Source: Polycladomyces abyssicola
GTDB taxonomy: Bacteria > Bacillota > Bacilli > Thermoactinomycetales > JIR-001
DNA length: 64,000 bases
Reading direction: 5' to 3'
Assembly (NCBI RefSeq): GCF_018326425.1
Contig: NZ_AP024601.1
Location: 2,282,001 to 2,346,000 of the forward strand
Shown here piece by piece: positions 1 to 8,167 of the stretch. Each line of letters opens with the position of its first letter. Within the stretch, counting starts at the first letter, position 1. The position numbers and the translations under genes were made by a program. A model generated the notes under the pieces. That model was not told where the DNA came from. It searched no databases and worked only from the letters and a program-made list of their open reading frames with translations.

Positions 1-79
1 TCGCCAATCGAAAGTTGATTGCAGCTGAAAAATATCTTAACACATTTGTTGCATTCGTCCAAGAGAGCAAGTCCATTTT

Positions 80-108
80 TTGCAAAGGCGGCTTGAACGT
101 CTTACAAT
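80..108 (+). promoter_or_regulatory. Candidate sigma-A promoter for the CPBP protease gene
   Basis: A -35-like TTGCAA (80-85) and a -10-like TACAAT (103-108) are separated by 17 bp. A short inverted repeat, ATGTCC/GGACAT (107-122), sits at the expected transcription start and could be an operator. This is pattern matching only. Confidence 0.45.
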
Positions 109-155
109 GTCCAAAGGGACATGATTGATCACGAGACGAAAAAGGAGAAGATGTG

Positions 156-1004
156 ATGAACGTGCTAAAACTGGTCGGAAAATTGTTTCTCGTGTTCCTG
201 TTGTCGGTGCTGGGTATCGTATTTTTCGTTTCATTGCTCTTCCCCCTCTATCCTGTGCATCGCTCCCTGATGCCCGTGATCGTAGGACAGAACACCGCGT
301 TTGTGCTGGCCGCCTTTCTGGTATGGGCATGGTTGGAAAAAAAGCCGCTTGATGAGTTGGGTTTTGCGGAACCGTCCCCATTTCGCTCATTCCTTCGCGG
401 AGCCGGTTGGGGATCATTCGGAATCGCTGTTCCGTTTGTGCTCCTGTTGACAACCGGCTGGCTGAGGGTGGACGGATTCCACTTCTCCTCGTCGACGGTG
501 ACGGATTTCACATCCGCCCTGTCCGGCTTTTTGATCGTTGCCTTGGGTGAAGAAATCCTGGTCCGTGGCTACATACAGACCCTCATGGTACGACAATGGG
601 GACGCATGATCGGGATCATCACCGCATCCCTACTATTTTGTGCCCTCCATTTGGGCAATCCAAACCTCTCTTGGCTCGCTTTGTTCAATCTCTTTTTGGC
701 GGGTGTCATGCTGGGGACGGCCAAAGAAGCTTTTGGCGGATTGTGGACACCGATCGGGTTTCATTTTGCTTGGAATCTGTGCCAAGAGACGTTGTCGCTC
801 CCCGTTTCCGGTCTGCATCTGATTGAACATCCCGTTTTGATCACAAGAGAAACAGGGCCCGTTTGGGTGACCGGCGGCGGGTTCGGACTGGAAGCAGGGG
901 CCGCCGTCACCGTTTTGCTCATATCATTAACGGCGGCTTTTTGGCTCCAAAACCGCAATCGAACGAAATCCGATCATTTCCATACTTCCGGGTTGACCAG
1001 ATGA
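156..1004 (+). CDS. CPBP family intramembrane metalloprotease
   Basis: A 282-residue, very hydrophobic protein with several membrane segments and the three signature motifs of the CPBP (CAAX protease / bacteriocin-processing) family. These are an EExxxR motif in the stretch GEEILVRGY (about residues 132-137), a conserved His in ALHLGN (about 165) and a final HFAWN motif (about 203). The family cleaves or processes membrane-associated substrates; no substrate can be deduced here. The ATG at 156 is preferred because AAAGGAG (141-147) lies 8 nt upstream; a GTG at 153 is an alternative. Its 3' end overlaps the 3' end of the convergent dehydrogenase gene by 31 bp. Confidence 0.85.
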   Translation: MNVLKLVGKLFLVFLLSVLGIVFFVSLLFPLYPVHRSLMPVIVGQNTAFVLAAFLVWAWLEKKPLDELGFAEPSPFRSFLRGAGWGSFGIAVPFVLLLTTGWLRVDGFHFSSSTVTDFTSALSGFLIVALGEEILVRGYIQTLMVRQWGRMIGIITASLLFCALHLGNPNLSWLALFNLFLAGVMLGTAKEAFGGLWTPIGFHFAWNLCQETLSLPVSGLHLIEHPVLITRETGPVWVTGGGFGLEAGAAVTVLLISLTAAFWLQNRNRTKSDHFHTSGLTR

Positions 1005-1948
1005 GGAGGTTTCTCACCGCGGAGAACAGACAACAGATTCTCCGCGGCCAACTTCGCCATTTTCATCCGCGTTTCCCATGTGGCACTGCCCAGATGAGGG
1101 GCTAACACCACTTGCTCCAGCTCGGCCAATCCCTCCGCCAAACGAGGCTCGTCTTCGTATACATCCAGTCCAGCCCCGGCAATTTCCCCTTCCTGCAGCG
1201 CCCGCACCAGCGCCCGTTCGTCCACCAACGGGCCACGGGCGGTATTGATGAGATAGGCGGTTCGCTTCATCCGACGCAATTCCGCTTCCCCGATGAGGTG
1301 GTGGGTCTCTGGCGTATACGGCGCATGAAGCGACACGAAATCCGCTTTCGCCAACAGCTCGTGCAAGGGTTGATAAACGACGCCCAGTCTATTTTCCTCC
1401 TGCGGGGTGAGTCGTGTGCGGGAATAGTAAAGCACACGCATGTCAAAGGCTTGGGCGCGACGAGCAACCGCCCGGCCGATACGCCCGAAGCCGACGATGC
1501 CCAATGTGGAACCATACACGTCTTTCCCCAGCATAAAGCGGGGTCCCCAACCCTGCCAGCGGCCGGAACGGGTCAAACGGTCCCCCTCTGTTACCCGGCG
1601 CGCCACATCCAACAACAACGCCCAGGTCAGGTCCGCTGTAGCTTCCGTCAACACATCAGGGGTGTTGGTCACGGGGATGCCCCGCTTGGTGGCTTCGACG
1701 ACGTCAATATTGTTGTATCCGACGGCATAATTGCTGATCACGCGCAAACCGGGGCAGGCGTCCATCACTTCCGCGTCAATCCGGTCGGTCAACATGCACA
1801 GGATCGCATCTTTGCCGCGAACCCCCTTCAATAGTTCCTCCCGCGACAAATCCCGGTCCCGAGCACCGATCGTCACTTGTCCGTATTGTTTCAATTGCTC
1901 CGTCACTTCCGGAAACAGCTCGCGTGTCACGAAAATGTGTACCGACAT
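974..1948 (-). CDS. D-isomer-specific 2-hydroxyacid dehydrogenase (glyoxylate/hydroxypyruvate reductase-like)
   Basis: 324 residues. The NAD(P)-binding glycine motif GFGRIG lies in the middle of the protein, followed by the family's catalytic region with NTARGPLVDE and the late His in LAPHLGSAT. This matches GyaR/SerA-type dehydrogenases, which reduce 2-keto acids such as glyoxylate or hydroxypyruvate. There is no C-terminal ACT domain, so it is not a full SerA. The ATG at 1948 has AGGAG 9 nt upstream; an in-frame extension to 1990 lacks a ribosome binding site. Exact substrate is unknown. It may feed carbon from the neighbouring sugar genes into central metabolism, but that is inference. Confidence 0.88.
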   Translation of the reverse strand: MSVHIFVTRELFPEVTEQLKQYGQVTIGARDRDLSREELLKGVRGKDAILCMLTDRIDAEVMDACPGLRVISNYAVGYNNIDVVEATKRGIPVTNTPDVLTEATADLTWALLLDVARRVTEGDRLTRSGRWQGWGPRFMLGKDVYGSTLGIVGFGRIGRAVARRAQAFDMRVLYYSRTRLTPQEENRLGVVYQPLHELLAKADFVSLHAPYTPETHHLIGEAELRRMKRTAYLINTARGPLVDERALVRALQEGEIAGAGLDVYEDEPRLAEGLAELEQVVLAPHLGSATWETRMKMAKLAAENLLSVLRGEKPPHLVNPEVWK

Positions 1949-1978
1949 GGAGTCCACTCCTGATTGTCTAGATATTGA

Positions 1979-2175
1979 GACTGCTGACAAAGTGGTTTAG
2001 CGATTCCATTTCGGGAGAGCCGTTTTCTCTCTCGCTCCTCTTTCGGCAAGCTCAGAGGTCGCCCGTGGGAAAACGGCCACCCTTTTTGAAAGGAACGGAT
2101 CCGAATTTTCCGTCGAGCGACTCTTGCTATAGAGAGGAAAAGGGAAATCGGAGTCGGCGAACTTTGTCAACAGCC
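1979..2175. mobile_element. Possible MITE-like remnant with imperfect terminal inverted repeats
   Basis: The left end reads CTGCTGACAAAGT (from about 1980). The right end, on the other strand, reads CTGTTGACAAAGT (from about 2175). Weaker mirrored similarity (GCGATTCC-ATTTC, CCGTTTTCTCTCT) continues inward for roughly 50 bp. The piece is about 200 bp with no coding potential, which fits a non-autonomous insertion element. No clear target-site duplication was found. Confidence 0.4.
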
Positions 2176-2220
2176 TGGATATGGTGGCTTGTCAGCTATG
2201 ATGATACACGAAACCACCAT

Positions 2221-2248
2221 CTTTATCCAGTTAGCTTACTGGATAAAG
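2221..2248. repeat. Perfect 11-bp inverted repeat
   Basis: CTTTATCCAGT (2221-2231) and ACTGGATAAAG (2238-2248) flank a 6-nt loop, 48 bp beyond the nagA stop codon. It has no T-run on either strand, so it is not a classical terminator, though it could still be a 3' processing hairpin or a protein-binding site. The rest of the 1949-2295 gap holds only the MITE-like sequence. Confidence 0.5.
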
Positions 2249-2295
2249 CCGCTTGGGACACCTAAAGAGCCCAGGTGCTTCAGCCATGTGGAGTG

Positions 2296-3462
2296 TCAAA
2301 GGTCATGTCGGAACACGAGTTGCCCCCGCTTGTAAGTCGAGTGAACGGTCAAACGCTTCCCCTCATCCCCCCACATTACCTGGACAATATCGGGGGAATC
2401 GCCGACCCGCCATTTTCCATCAACCGACCACCCCAAGTACCGTGCAGGTGAAACGGAGGCCATCCACCAGGCTGTTTCAAGCGGGGTCAAACCCCTGACC
2501 ACCAAGCGCGAAACAGCCTCGATCAGCGGACAGGCCGATCCGGCCAGTAACCGCTCGTCATGTGCCAAATGCAAGCGGTTATCCGGGGTCAACACCACTT
2601 CTCCTCCGACAGGGGTTCGGTATTGACCGGGAGGCATGCCGCCCAGCGCAACCACATCGCTGACCAACACCGCTTTTTCCCTCTTCACCCGCAGGATGAC
2701 GCGAATGACGGCATCAGGGAGATGGTGTCCGTCGGCGATGAAACTGGTCCAAAGCTCATCGGCAGCCAGCTGTTCCCACAAATAATTGGGATGGCGTGGT
2801 AACATCACATGGGCGCCGTTGCCCCAATGGGTGCTCCAAGTCGCCCCCGCCGCCACCGCCTCCCTGATCTGCTTCGGAGTTGCTGCCGTATGACCGATCG
2901 CCACTTTGACACCGCTCGCCACGCACCGTTCGATGAAGCGCGAACTGTCCGGCCACTCGGGAGAAAGTGTGATCAGACGGATTCGCCCTTCCGCTGCTTC
3001 TTGCCACCGGCAAAACGTTTCCCAATCCGGCGGGCGCACCCACTTACGGTCATGGGCTCCCCTCGGGCCGTCTTCCGGCGAGACAAATGGCCCTTCCAAA
3101 TGAATCCCACCGACGGATGCATCCACCATCGCGTCTTCCCGACAAGCACGCGCCAAGGTGCGGAGGGAGCGCGTGATCGCTTTTTCACTGTTGGTAATCA
3201 CCGTCGGAAAAAAGGTGGTGACGCCGGTCTCCCACAACGATGCGGTTAACTGCCGGATGTCATTCGTATTGAACAAAGGGGCGTTTACATCCAACCCTTT
3301 GTAACCGTTCACCTGCAAATCGATCAACCCGGGAGCCACCAGAGGCGCGTCATCCGACACCTTCTCCGGTTCCACCACTTCGTAAATACGGCCTTCCCGG
3401 ATCTTCAACCGGATGGGCTTTCCCGTCTGCCAATCCTTCCCCTCAATGATGTGACAGGTCAT
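2296..3462 (-). CDS. nagA: N-acetylglucosamine-6-phosphate deacetylase
   Basis: 388 residues, the usual NagA length. It removes the acetyl group from GlcNAc-6-phosphate to give glucosamine-6-phosphate in the cytoplasm. Metal and substrate motifs are in order: PGLIDLQVNG near the N-terminus, HLEGPF with the metal-binding Glu, a His in IGHTAATP, THWGNGAH in place of the common THLFNAM, and the catalytic Asp in LVSDVVALGG. It overlaps the upstream nagB-like gene by about 20 bp, so the two are co-translated. A GTG at 3471 is an alternative start. The altered THWGNGAH loop may shift specificity toward a related N-acyl amino sugar. Confidence 0.9.
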   Translation of the reverse strand: MTCHIIEGKDWQTGKPIRLKIREGRIYEVVEPEKVSDDAPLVAPGLIDLQVNGYKGLDVNAPLFNTNDIRQLTASLWETGVTTFFPTVITNSEKAITRSLRTLARACREDAMVDASVGGIHLEGPFVSPEDGPRGAHDRKWVRPPDWETFCRWQEAAEGRIRLITLSPEWPDSSRFIERCVASGVKVAIGHTAATPKQIREAVAAGATWSTHWGNGAHVMLPRHPNYLWEQLAADELWTSFIADGHHLPDAVIRVILRVKREKAVLVSDVVALGGMPPGQYRTPVGGEVVLTPDNRLHLAHDERLLAGSACPLIEAVSRLVVRGLTPLETAWWMASVSPARYLGWSVDGKWRVGDSPDIVQVMWGDEGKRLTVHSTYKRGQLVFRHDL

Positions 3463-4252
3463 GGGTAACACCGCTTGATTCCAAATCCAGGTACAACGTA
3501 CAATCCGGATGATACCGGAGAATGGAGGCCGGACAGGAAGTGCTGACCGGTTCGCTCAACGTTTTGGCGACCGCGATTCGCTTGCTTTTTCCGGGTACGG
3601 CACAAACCAGGTACCGCCCCGACATGAGCGCCGGAATGGTCAGGGTCAACGCATGAGTGGGAACGGATTCCAGATCATCGAAACAACCGTCGTTCACCTG
3701 TTGTCTGCGACAGATGGGGTCCAATGCCACGCGTTTGATCACCTCCGGATCTTCGAAATCGGCCACCGGCGGATCGTTGAAAGCCAAATGACCGTTTTCT
3801 CCGATACCCAAACATACGATGTCCAGCGATTTTTCCCTGATCAATCTGGCATATCGCTCGCATTCGGCATACGGATCACGGTTTCCTTCGATCACATGCA
3901 CGGTTCCCGGGCGAACGCGGTCAAACAGATGGTGATGCAAAAAATGGGCGAATCGTTGGGGTGACGATTCTGGCAATCCGATATACTCATCCATGTGAAA
4001 CGCGATAACACGCGACCAATCGATTCCTTCGGCCTGACACAAAGTATCCAGCATCTCCAATTGGGAAGGGGCTGCGGCGAACACCATGCGCACCTCGGAT
4101 TGCTCCTTCAGCAGTAGACGCAGGCGCTCCGCCACCGATTCCCCCGCCGCCCGTCCCAATTCCCGACGGTCGGCATATACTCGCACCTTGAGCCGATCCA
4201 CCTGTTTGGTGAACAAGGGCTTGACGGAAGAAACCAACTCGTTCCCCCCCAT
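3443..4252 (-). CDS. nagB: Glucosamine-6-phosphate deaminase family protein (NagB-like)
   Basis: 269 residues. NagB converts glucosamine-6-phosphate to fructose-6-phosphate and ammonia. Family motifs are visible: the FHMDEYIGL segment with the catalytic Asp and the GIGENGHLAFNDP segment with the active-site His. The start is uncertain: ATG 4252 lacks a ribosome binding site, while a TTG at 4237 is preceded by a G7 tract at suitable spacing. A longer reading frame upstream runs through the neighbouring gene and is not believed. The stop overlaps the start of nagA, and the pair forms the classical amino-sugar entry route to glycolysis. Confidence 0.85.
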   Translation of the reverse strand: MGGNELVSSVKPLFTKQVDRLKVRVYADRRELGRAAGESVAERLRLLLKEQSEVRMVFAAAPSQLEMLDTLCQAEGIDWSRVIAFHMDEYIGLPESSPQRFAHFLHHHLFDRVRPGTVHVIEGNRDPYAECERYARLIREKSLDIVCLGIGENGHLAFNDPPVADFEDPEVIKRVALDPICRRQQVNDGCFDDLESVPTHALTLTIPALMSGRYLVCAVPGKSKRIAVAKTLSEPVSTSCPASILRYHPDCTLYLDLESSGVTHDLSHH

Positions 4253-4361
4253 GAAGTAGATTGTGAGGACGTGTCTGAATCTTGCCCGCTTCGATTCCCG
4301 GCTCAACCAAGGCAGCTCACCTAGGAAACGTTTCCGCCTGACCCGACACACCCTCAACCCA

Positions 4362-5222
4362 TCAGGCAAACTCACAGATTCGACGCAACCCGGAAATGGA
4401 TCGGCGTGTACCGTCCGCCGGTGTACCGCCTTTCGGAACGTAATGGGTTTCCACTGTATATAACCCGGTATACCCATCCCGTTCCAACGTGGACAATTGC
4501 TTTTCCAAACAGGCCTCCCCTTCGCCGATCGGTACGCATTTCCCTCCTTGTTCAGGAGTGTAGATGGCATCTTTCAGATGGACGTGTCCGATCCAAGGCC
4601 GTACCTGTTCATACCCGTCGGGAAACGGTACCTTCCCGCCGTATCGTTCGTTTCCGGGGTCCCATAAAACACGCAGAAACGGGGAATTCACCTTGGCCGC
4701 CAACAGCGCCACCTCGTCGGCGTAACCGCCGTTGGTGGAAGGTTCGTTTTCCAACCACAGAGCCACGCCCGCTTCCTCGGCCAACCGAGCCGCCTGATGG
4801 AGATGCTCCGTCACCTCATCCACGTACTGTTCCGGGTTGCGTTCCCGCCAGAAGGAGAAGATACGAATGCCGGGTGCCTGGAAAAAACCGGCCACTTCCA
4901 GTGCCCGTTTCAACATGTCCATATGGTCGTTCACCGTGCCTTCGGAAGCAAAAAAGGTGTCACCGTGCTCCACCGGCCGGTTCGGATCCAATGCGCATTT
5001 GAACACAGGGGAAGCCAGACCGGACACCCGTCCCCCCCGCTCGGCCAACGTGGAACGAAGATGGCGTAACCGTCCCGGCTCTATGTCCATCACATTGGCC
5101 CTCCACACGGACCGAAGCTCCACATAGGGAAGTTCATACTCTTCGACAAAAGCGAGTACTTCGTCCCAATCCTGAGACACTTCATCCGTCAACACACTGA
5201 GACGCGAAAAGACCGTCATCAT
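4362..5222 (-). CDS. TIM-barrel sugar phosphate isomerase/epimerase (AP endonuclease 2 superfamily)
   Basis: 286 residues with the xylose-isomerase-like / IolE-like barrel pattern: YVELRSVW early, WLENEPSTNGG with a metal-binding Glu, RVLWDPGNE, GHVHLKDA with His and Asp ligands, and VETHY near the end. Members include inosose dehydratase, hydroxypyruvate isomerase and keto-sugar epimerases; the actual substrate is unknown. AAAGGTGG precedes a tandem ATGATG start. It lies upstream of nagB and nagA and probably shares their transcript. Its placement suggests it handles a keto-sugar made by the linked aminotransferases or oxidoreductases (inference). Confidence 0.82.
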   Translation of the reverse strand: MMTVFSRLSVLTDEVSQDWDEVLAFVEEYELPYVELRSVWRANVMDIEPGRLRHLRSTLAERGGRVSGLASPVFKCALDPNRPVEHGDTFFASEGTVNDHMDMLKRALEVAGFFQAPGIRIFSFWRERNPEQYVDEVTEHLHQAARLAEEAGVALWLENEPSTNGGYADEVALLAAKVNSPFLRVLWDPGNERYGGKVPFPDGYEQVRPWIGHVHLKDAIYTPEQGGKCVPIGEGEACLEKQLSTLERDGYTGLYTVETHYVPKGGTPADGTRRSISGLRRICEFA

Positions 5223-5412
5223 TCCCACCTTTCTGCTTCGCTTGGAGAAAATTGCCCGCGATGATGTTCTCTGCTTTCGGGGTCTTCGCTCAGACAGGGC
5301 TTGGTCAGTCGCTCACCCCGCAAGCATTTGCTCTCTTACGGATTTATAAGACACGCCCTCGTTCGTTGCTCACTGGGGAAAACATAGCCCTCTTACGAAA
5401 CCAAGGTTACCG
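5223..5412. other. Gene-free 190 bp with a degenerate internal duplication
   Basis: Two segments resemble each other: GTCGCTCAC followed by CTCTCTTACG around 5311-5342, and GTTGCTCAC followed by CCCTCTTACG around 5365-5400. No promoter, terminator or coding sequence is recognisable. It may be an old insertion scar between the aminotransferase pair and the isomerase-nag genes. Confidence 0.3.
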
Positions 5413-6630
5413 TTACTTGGCCTGCTGTCTTTGGCTGGCGACCGCCTGAATCTTTTCGAGCGCCTGTGCGATCGAGGCCAAATCTTGGGATGTCCCCATC
5501 AACGCCGACTGCGGTAACCAAACCACTGTTTCGTCACAAGCACGCTCTGCCGACGGACATGGAGGGATGTCTTCCTCTTTCACGCCGAATTGTTCCCAAA
5601 GCGCTTGACGCATCGCCCGGTTTCGGTGAAGAGGGATATACCCCGGTGCCGCCGGAATCCCTTCTGCCTGCAAACATCGGATGAACGTGCTCTTGTCCAT
5701 CCCCCCGAACGCTGCAGGGTCATACCGAAAGAGGTATAGGTGCCATGCATGAGAAGTGACACGTGAGTCTACACTAAGCGGTTCCACACCGTCGATATGA
5801 GCCAACAAACCGGACAGTGCTGCCGCGTTCACCTGTCGGCGGTGCAATTGCTCCTCCGCCCGATCCAATTGACAAAGCAAAACGGCGGCCTGAAATTCGG
5901 TCATCCGTAAGTTCCATCCGATGCTTTCATGTTGGTACCACAACCCCCCCGGTACGCGGCCCACATTGTGAATCGACCAAGCGCGGGCAGCGAGGGCATC
6001 GTCGTTGGTCACCACGATTCCGCCTTCTCCAGCCGTGATGTTTTTACTCGATTGAAAGCTGAACGTACCGAGGTGACCGATCGCACCGACTCTGCGTCCT
6101 TTCCACGCCGCTCCGTGCGCCTGAGCCGCGTCTTCGATCACGGTGAAACCGTACCGCCCGGCAAGCGCCATGAGGGCATCCAAATCAGCGGGATGACCCG
6201 CCAAATGTACCGGAATGACGGCCCGTGTCCGACTGTTCACCCGTTCTTCCACTGACGCCGGGTCGATTTGCATCGTCTGTGGATCGACATCGGCGAAAAC
6301 CGGACGGGCTCCGACCGCCAAAACTGATGTGGCTGTCGCGATAAACGTGTACGACGGCACGATCACTTCGTCTCCTGGACCGACACCCGCCGCGCGCAAC
6401 GCCACCTCCAACGCCAATGTACCATTGACAACGCAAATGCCGTGTTTCGCATCCTGAAAAGCAGCGAACCGTTCCTGAAACTGCTTCACTTTGGAACCAT
6501 CCAAGGCTCCCCATTTTCCTGACCGCAACACTTCAATCAGTGCCCGCTCCTCTTCGGCCCCGAACACCGGCCACGCGGGAAACGGTTCCGTCCGTATTGG
6601 ATCTCCTCCGTCAATCGCCAATCGGTTCAT
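5413..6630 (-). CDS. DegT/DnrJ/EryC1/StrS family PLP-dependent aminotransferase
   Basis: 405 residues. These enzymes move an amino group between glutamate or glutamine and keto-sugars or keto-cyclitols. The PLP-binding lysine lies in SFQSSKNITAGEGG, with the cofactor-phosphate region VIEDAAQAHG upstream, VVNGTLALE at the N-terminal side and a late HLYLFRYD. The ATG at 6630 has AGGGAGG 9 nt upstream and overlaps the stop of the preceding aminotransferase gene in an ATGA, so the two are translationally coupled. Candidates are sugar aminotransferase or scyllo-inosose aminotransferase. In this catabolic setting it could deaminate an amino sugar or cyclitol (inference). Confidence 0.87.
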   Translation of the reverse strand: MNRLAIDGGDPIRTEPFPAWPVFGAEEERALIEVLRSGKWGALDGSKVKQFQERFAAFQDAKHGICVVNGTLALEVALRAAGVGPGDEVIVPSYTFIATATSVLAVGARPVFADVDPQTMQIDPASVEERVNSRTRAVIPVHLAGHPADLDALMALAGRYGFTVIEDAAQAHGAAWKGRRVGAIGHLGTFSFQSSKNITAGEGGIVVTNDDALAARAWSIHNVGRVPGGLWYQHESIGWNLRMTEFQAAVLLCQLDRAEEQLHRRQVNAAALSGLLAHIDGVEPLSVDSRVTSHAWHLYLFRYDPAAFGGMDKSTFIRCLQAEGIPAAPGYIPLHRNRAMRQALWEQFGVKEEDIPPCPSAERACDETVVWLPQSALMGTSQDLASIAQALEKIQAVASQRQQAK

Positions 6631-7910
6631 CCAGCAGCGCCTCCCTGATGCTTTTGCTGCCGATAATAGGTGACGACTTTTTTCAATCCGCTGGCGATCG
6701 CACGTACATGCTCTTCGGTAAACCCTTCGTTCCATGCCAACAAGATCATTCGCTCCGCCATCGCTTCGGCATGCGGGCACAAACCGTCGGGATAGATGAT
6801 TTCCTCTTTCCGCACCCCAACGAAAGGATAGCCAGACCGACCATACGTATGACGGTCCCGAATCGCCGGAACCTTGTACATCGGTTCCACATACCCGGCC
6901 CGTGCCGGCAACCCTTCCTGCTGAAGGGCATAGGCCAACACCTTCGTGCTTATGCCGAGCGATTCGGTATCGACATGCATCGGATACAGCCAATAGCTCG
7001 CACGGTCACCCGGTCCGAGCCGGATGGGACGTAATTCCGGCACATCCGACAATGCCAACGTCAATTGACGGGCGCGCTCCTCCCGCCTTCGCACCACATC
7101 ATCCAGTTTTTTCAGTTGGGCCAGACCGACCGCCCCCTGCAACTCCGTCATCCGGTAATTGGGAGACAAAAAGAGATGAGTGCGCAGATTTCCTTCCCGT
7201 GGCCATCCCTTATCTTGAAACAGGCGAATTCGCCATGCAAGCTCCTCGTCTTTGGTGATGGTCATGCCGCCGTCACCGCAACTCATGTGTTTGGATTGTT
7301 GAAAACTGAAACAGCCAATATCCCCGATCGTGCCGACCAGACGTCCTTTGGATTCTGTCAAAAACGCTTGCGAACAGTCTTCGATCACCCTTAACCCGTA
7401 ACGACGGGCGATGTCGAGGATTGGGTCCGGATCGGCCGGCCGGCCGAACAGATGCACGAGTATGATCGCCCGCGTGCGCTCGGTGATGCGCTGTTCCACC
7501 GAGGCGGGATCGAGACACCAGGTTTCCGGATCAATGTCGGCGAAAACGGGAACGGCATTTTGCATCAGGATGGGGATGATGGTACCGAAATCGGTGATGG
7601 GAGTGGTGATGATTTCATCGCCGGGATCGGGGTTGATCGCTCCGATGGCCAAATGGAGAGCCGCTGTCCCCGACGTGGATGCAGTCGCATGAGGGACGCC
7701 CCACCGCCGTGCAAACGCCTGCTCAAACACTTTGACTTTTGTACCTTCATTCCTGCCCAGCCGCCCCGAGCGGATTACCTCGGTCAACTCCGCCAGTTCC
7801 TCCTCGCCAAACGTTCTGCCGCTCGCATCCGAAACCGTCGGCAGACTCCCCGGCTCGATCACCGGCGTGCCGCCGTCCTTCGCCAAACGCCCCTCCCAAG
7901 CTTCCACCAT
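6627..7910 (-). CDS. DegT/DnrJ/EryC1/StrS family PLP-dependent aminotransferase (second copy)
   Basis: 427 residues, first gene of the leftward unit. It shares the DegT layout with its neighbour but is clearly diverged: ASTSGTAALHLA near the N-terminus, RVIEDCSQAF for cofactor binding, and the Schiff-base lysine in SFQQSKHMSCGDGG. Two different DegT proteins in tandem may form a heteromer or act on consecutive intermediates. Start at ATG 7910 behind GAGGAGGG; a TTG at 7922 is possible. A TTGACA-17-TAAATT promoter lies 40-65 bp upstream. Confidence 0.87.
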   Translation of the reverse strand: MVEAWEGRLAKDGGTPVIEPGSLPTVSDASGRTFGEEELAELTEVIRSGRLGRNEGTKVKVFEQAFARRWGVPHATASTSGTAALHLAIGAINPDPGDEIITTPITDFGTIIPILMQNAVPVFADIDPETWCLDPASVEQRITERTRAIILVHLFGRPADPDPILDIARRYGLRVIEDCSQAFLTESKGRLVGTIGDIGCFSFQQSKHMSCGDGGMTITKDEELAWRIRLFQDKGWPREGNLRTHLFLSPNYRMTELQGAVGLAQLKKLDDVVRRREERARQLTLALSDVPELRPIRLGPGDRASYWLYPMHVDTESLGISTKVLAYALQQEGLPARAGYVEPMYKVPAIRDRHTYGRSGYPFVGVRKEEIIYPDGLCPHAEAMAERMILLAWNEGFTEEHVRAIASGLKKVVTYYRQQKHQGGAAG

Positions 7911-7923
7911 ATCCCTCCTCAAC

Positions 7924-7947
7924 CAGTTGTATCTTACCTGTCTACAA
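7924..7947. promoter_or_regulatory. Candidate operator (left site of the divergent intergenic region)
   Basis: The segment contains TTGTATCTTACCTGTCTACAA, whose ends TTGTA/TACAA are mirrored. The core CTTACCTGTC recurs in reverse orientation at 8051-8068 and, less exactly, at 24879-24902 in front of the ceramidase-like operon. It overlaps the predicted transcript start of the aminotransferase operon, as a repressor site would. The GntR-type regulator at 26074-27527 is the nearest candidate binder. Confidence 0.4.
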
Positions 7948-7975
7948 ATTTATCCAATCCCTCCCTAGGTGTCAA
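7947..7975 (-). promoter_or_regulatory. Sigma-A promoter of the aminotransferase operon
   Basis: On the minus strand a perfect -35, TTGACA (7970-7975), is followed after 17 bp by TAAATT (7947-7952). The expected transcript starts about 25-30 nt before the ATG at 7910, within the candidate operator at 7924-7947. Confidence 0.6.
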
Positions 7976-8000
7976 TTGAATGTTCTGAAGTTTTCCCCGA

Positions 8001-8027
8001 TTGACGAAGTAGGAATGTTATGATAAT
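8001..8027 (+). promoter_or_regulatory. Candidate promoter of the sugar ABC importer
   Basis: TTGACG (8001-8006) is followed by GATAAT (8022-8027) with a 15-bp spacer, slightly short. An alternative -10 at 17 bp (TAATTT) is weaker. It faces away from the aminotransferase promoter. Confidence 0.4.
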
Positions 8028-8050
8028 TTTCCCATAGATGACCATATACA

Positions 8051-8068
8051 TGTAGGAGACAGGTGAAG
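8051..8068. promoter_or_regulatory. Candidate operator (right site, inverted relative to 7924-7947)
   Basis: TGTAGGAGACAGGTGAAG is the inverted counterpart of the left site (common core GACAGGTRAG). It sits about 25-35 bp downstream of the predicted -10 of the importer promoter, about 100 bp before the start codon. Confidence 0.35.
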
Positions 8069-8167
8069 GGAGAGGATGGACCAAAAGGGGGTCAACACGA
8101 TTTCATCGTCCACCAGCCTTACTGTCTGGTCACGGCATGATCGATATGAAATGAAGGAGTGATGAGG

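Noticed and set aside
974-1004. Frameshift or mis-assembly at the overlapping 3' ends of the first two genes
   Set aside because: Both proteins end normally for their families; a 31-bp convergent overlap is unusual but acceptable.
2221-2248. Perfect hairpin as the nagA terminator
   Set aside because: The stem is perfect but no T-run follows on either strand, so it is listed only as an inverted repeat.
4253-4570. N-terminal extension of the NagB-like protein
   Set aside because: The extra 106 residues lie in another frame over the TIM-barrel gene and do not resemble any NagB N-terminus.
6631-6993. N-terminal extension of the downstream DegT protein
   Set aside because: It lies antisense-frame-like inside the upstream aminotransferase gene, and the ATGA overlap with AGGGAGG at 6630 explains the real start.
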